6,895 nucleotides of DNA from Flammeovirgaceae bacterium UBA4659 (GTDB taxonomy: Bacteria > Bacteroidota > Bacteroidia > Cytophagales > Cyclobacteriaceae): the NCBI GenBank assembly GCA_002405445.1, contig DHLV01000160.1, forward strand, positions 1 through 6,895. The letters are read 5' to 3'. Shown here in pieces: positions 6,402 to 6,895 of the stretch (position 1 is its first letter; the number at the start of each line of letters is the position of its first letter). Position numbers and translations under genes: made by a program. The notes below the pieces were generated by a model. It had not been told where the DNA came from and did not search any database. It was given only the letters and a program-made list of their open reading frames with translations.

Positions 6402-6895
6402 CTAGAACCCGCTGATTGAAAGACCAATGGTCATCGTGCTCATGGTTGAATTTGACGGAGCCCTCGGTGTGTCAAAAACCGGAGTGATGTTGTAGTTGCC
6501 GAAGAGGCTGAAGTTTCCGATGCCCAAGCGCCCATAAAATCCATACCGAAAGGTATTTAACCCAAATTTCTGTTTGTCTTTGATCGTCTTATCTTCACCT
6601 GCCTCGCTGTAGGCAATTTTGGTGTGCGAATCAAACAAAAAGCCCACACGCAGCCCGGCAGACACGTGAAAGCTGCGGTTTAGGTCCTCGGGTTTGGTGT
6701 CAAATCGTAACTCAACAGGCATAAAGTCAAGGTAGTTCATTACCAACATGCTCTTATCAACGCTTACGTTTGGGTAAACTTCAGTAACGCGAACCAGATC
6801 ATAACGGCCATCAGCATTTGGCAAACGCGGAAGTGTGTAGTTGTTTGAGAACTTGTAGCGCTCAAAACTCAATCCCAATCCGGGGTTGATACTGA
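6402..6895 (-). CDS. outer-membrane beta-barrel protein, C-terminal part
   Basis: About 164 residues of the C-terminal end are present, and the frame is open to the right edge, so the true start lies outside; an in-frame TTG at 6878 is not a credible start. The sequence alternates short amphipathic strands with polar loops: GLGLSFERY, MLVMNYLDFMPVELRFD, FHVSAGLRVGFLFD, FRYGFYGRLGIGNFSLFGNYNI and MSTMTIGLSISGF. The chain ends in Phe, the usual BAM recognition residue of outer-membrane barrels. This fits the small porin-like beta-barrel proteins (OMP_b-brl type) common in Bacteroidota; no ligand or function can be inferred. It is convergent with the isomerase gene, with a 15-base gap and no visible terminator. 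Confidence 0.75.
   Translation of the reverse strand, partial: SINPGLGLSFERYKFSNNYTLPRLPNADGRYDLVRVTEVYPNVSVDKSMLVMNYLDFMPVELRFDTKPEDLNRSFHVSAGLRVGFLFDSHTKIAYSEAGEDKTIKDKQKFGLNTFRYGFYGRLGIGNFSLFGNYNITPVFDTPRAPSNSTMSTMTIGLSISGF

Overview
The window looks like a piece of a Bacteroidota chromosome, probably from the Cytophagales or a nearby order. The evidence is: several start regions carry the Bacteroidota-type -7 promoter element TAnnTTTG; most starts lack a Shine-Dalgarno site; the tandem universal stress protein and the outer-membrane barrel protein resemble those of this phylum; and asnS stands back to back with rpoN. The placement is my inference from sequence features, not from a database search. 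The region is gene-dense, with no gap over about 110 bases, and reads as ordinary core chromosome. I found no mobile element, CRISPR array, tRNA or rRNA.

Layout from left to right. (1) The N-terminal part of a secreted M28 zinc aminopeptidase-like protein runs leftward off the window edge (3-347, minus). (2) Divergent from it is a tandem universal stress protein (435-1265, plus). (3) Convergent with that is a five-helix ferric-reductase-like haem membrane protein (1313-1852, minus). (4) Next is asnS, asparaginyl-tRNA synthetase (1938-3371, minus), which may share a transcript with the membrane protein downstream of it. (5) Divergent from asnS is rpoN, sigma-54 (3481-4944, plus), with its own well-matched promoter. 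It overlaps by four bases a small membrane protein related to PAP2 phosphatases (4941-5558, plus). (6) A PaaG-like crotonase-superfamily isomerase follows (5604-6386, plus). (7) Convergent with it is the C-terminal part of an outer-membrane beta-barrel protein that runs off the right edge (6402-6895, minus).

The genes do not form one pathway. The clearest functional unit is the asnS/rpoN divergent promoter region, where two TAnnTTTG elements face away from each other within about 90 bases, and the rpoN-membrane protein pair, which is probably translationally coupled. I do not see a novel multi-gene system here. The points most worth a second look are an Asp-to-Ala change next to the metal-binding histidine of the M28 protein, the degenerate PAP2-like protein tied to rpoN, the apparently leaderless asnS transcript, and an inverted repeat spanning the asnS stop codon.
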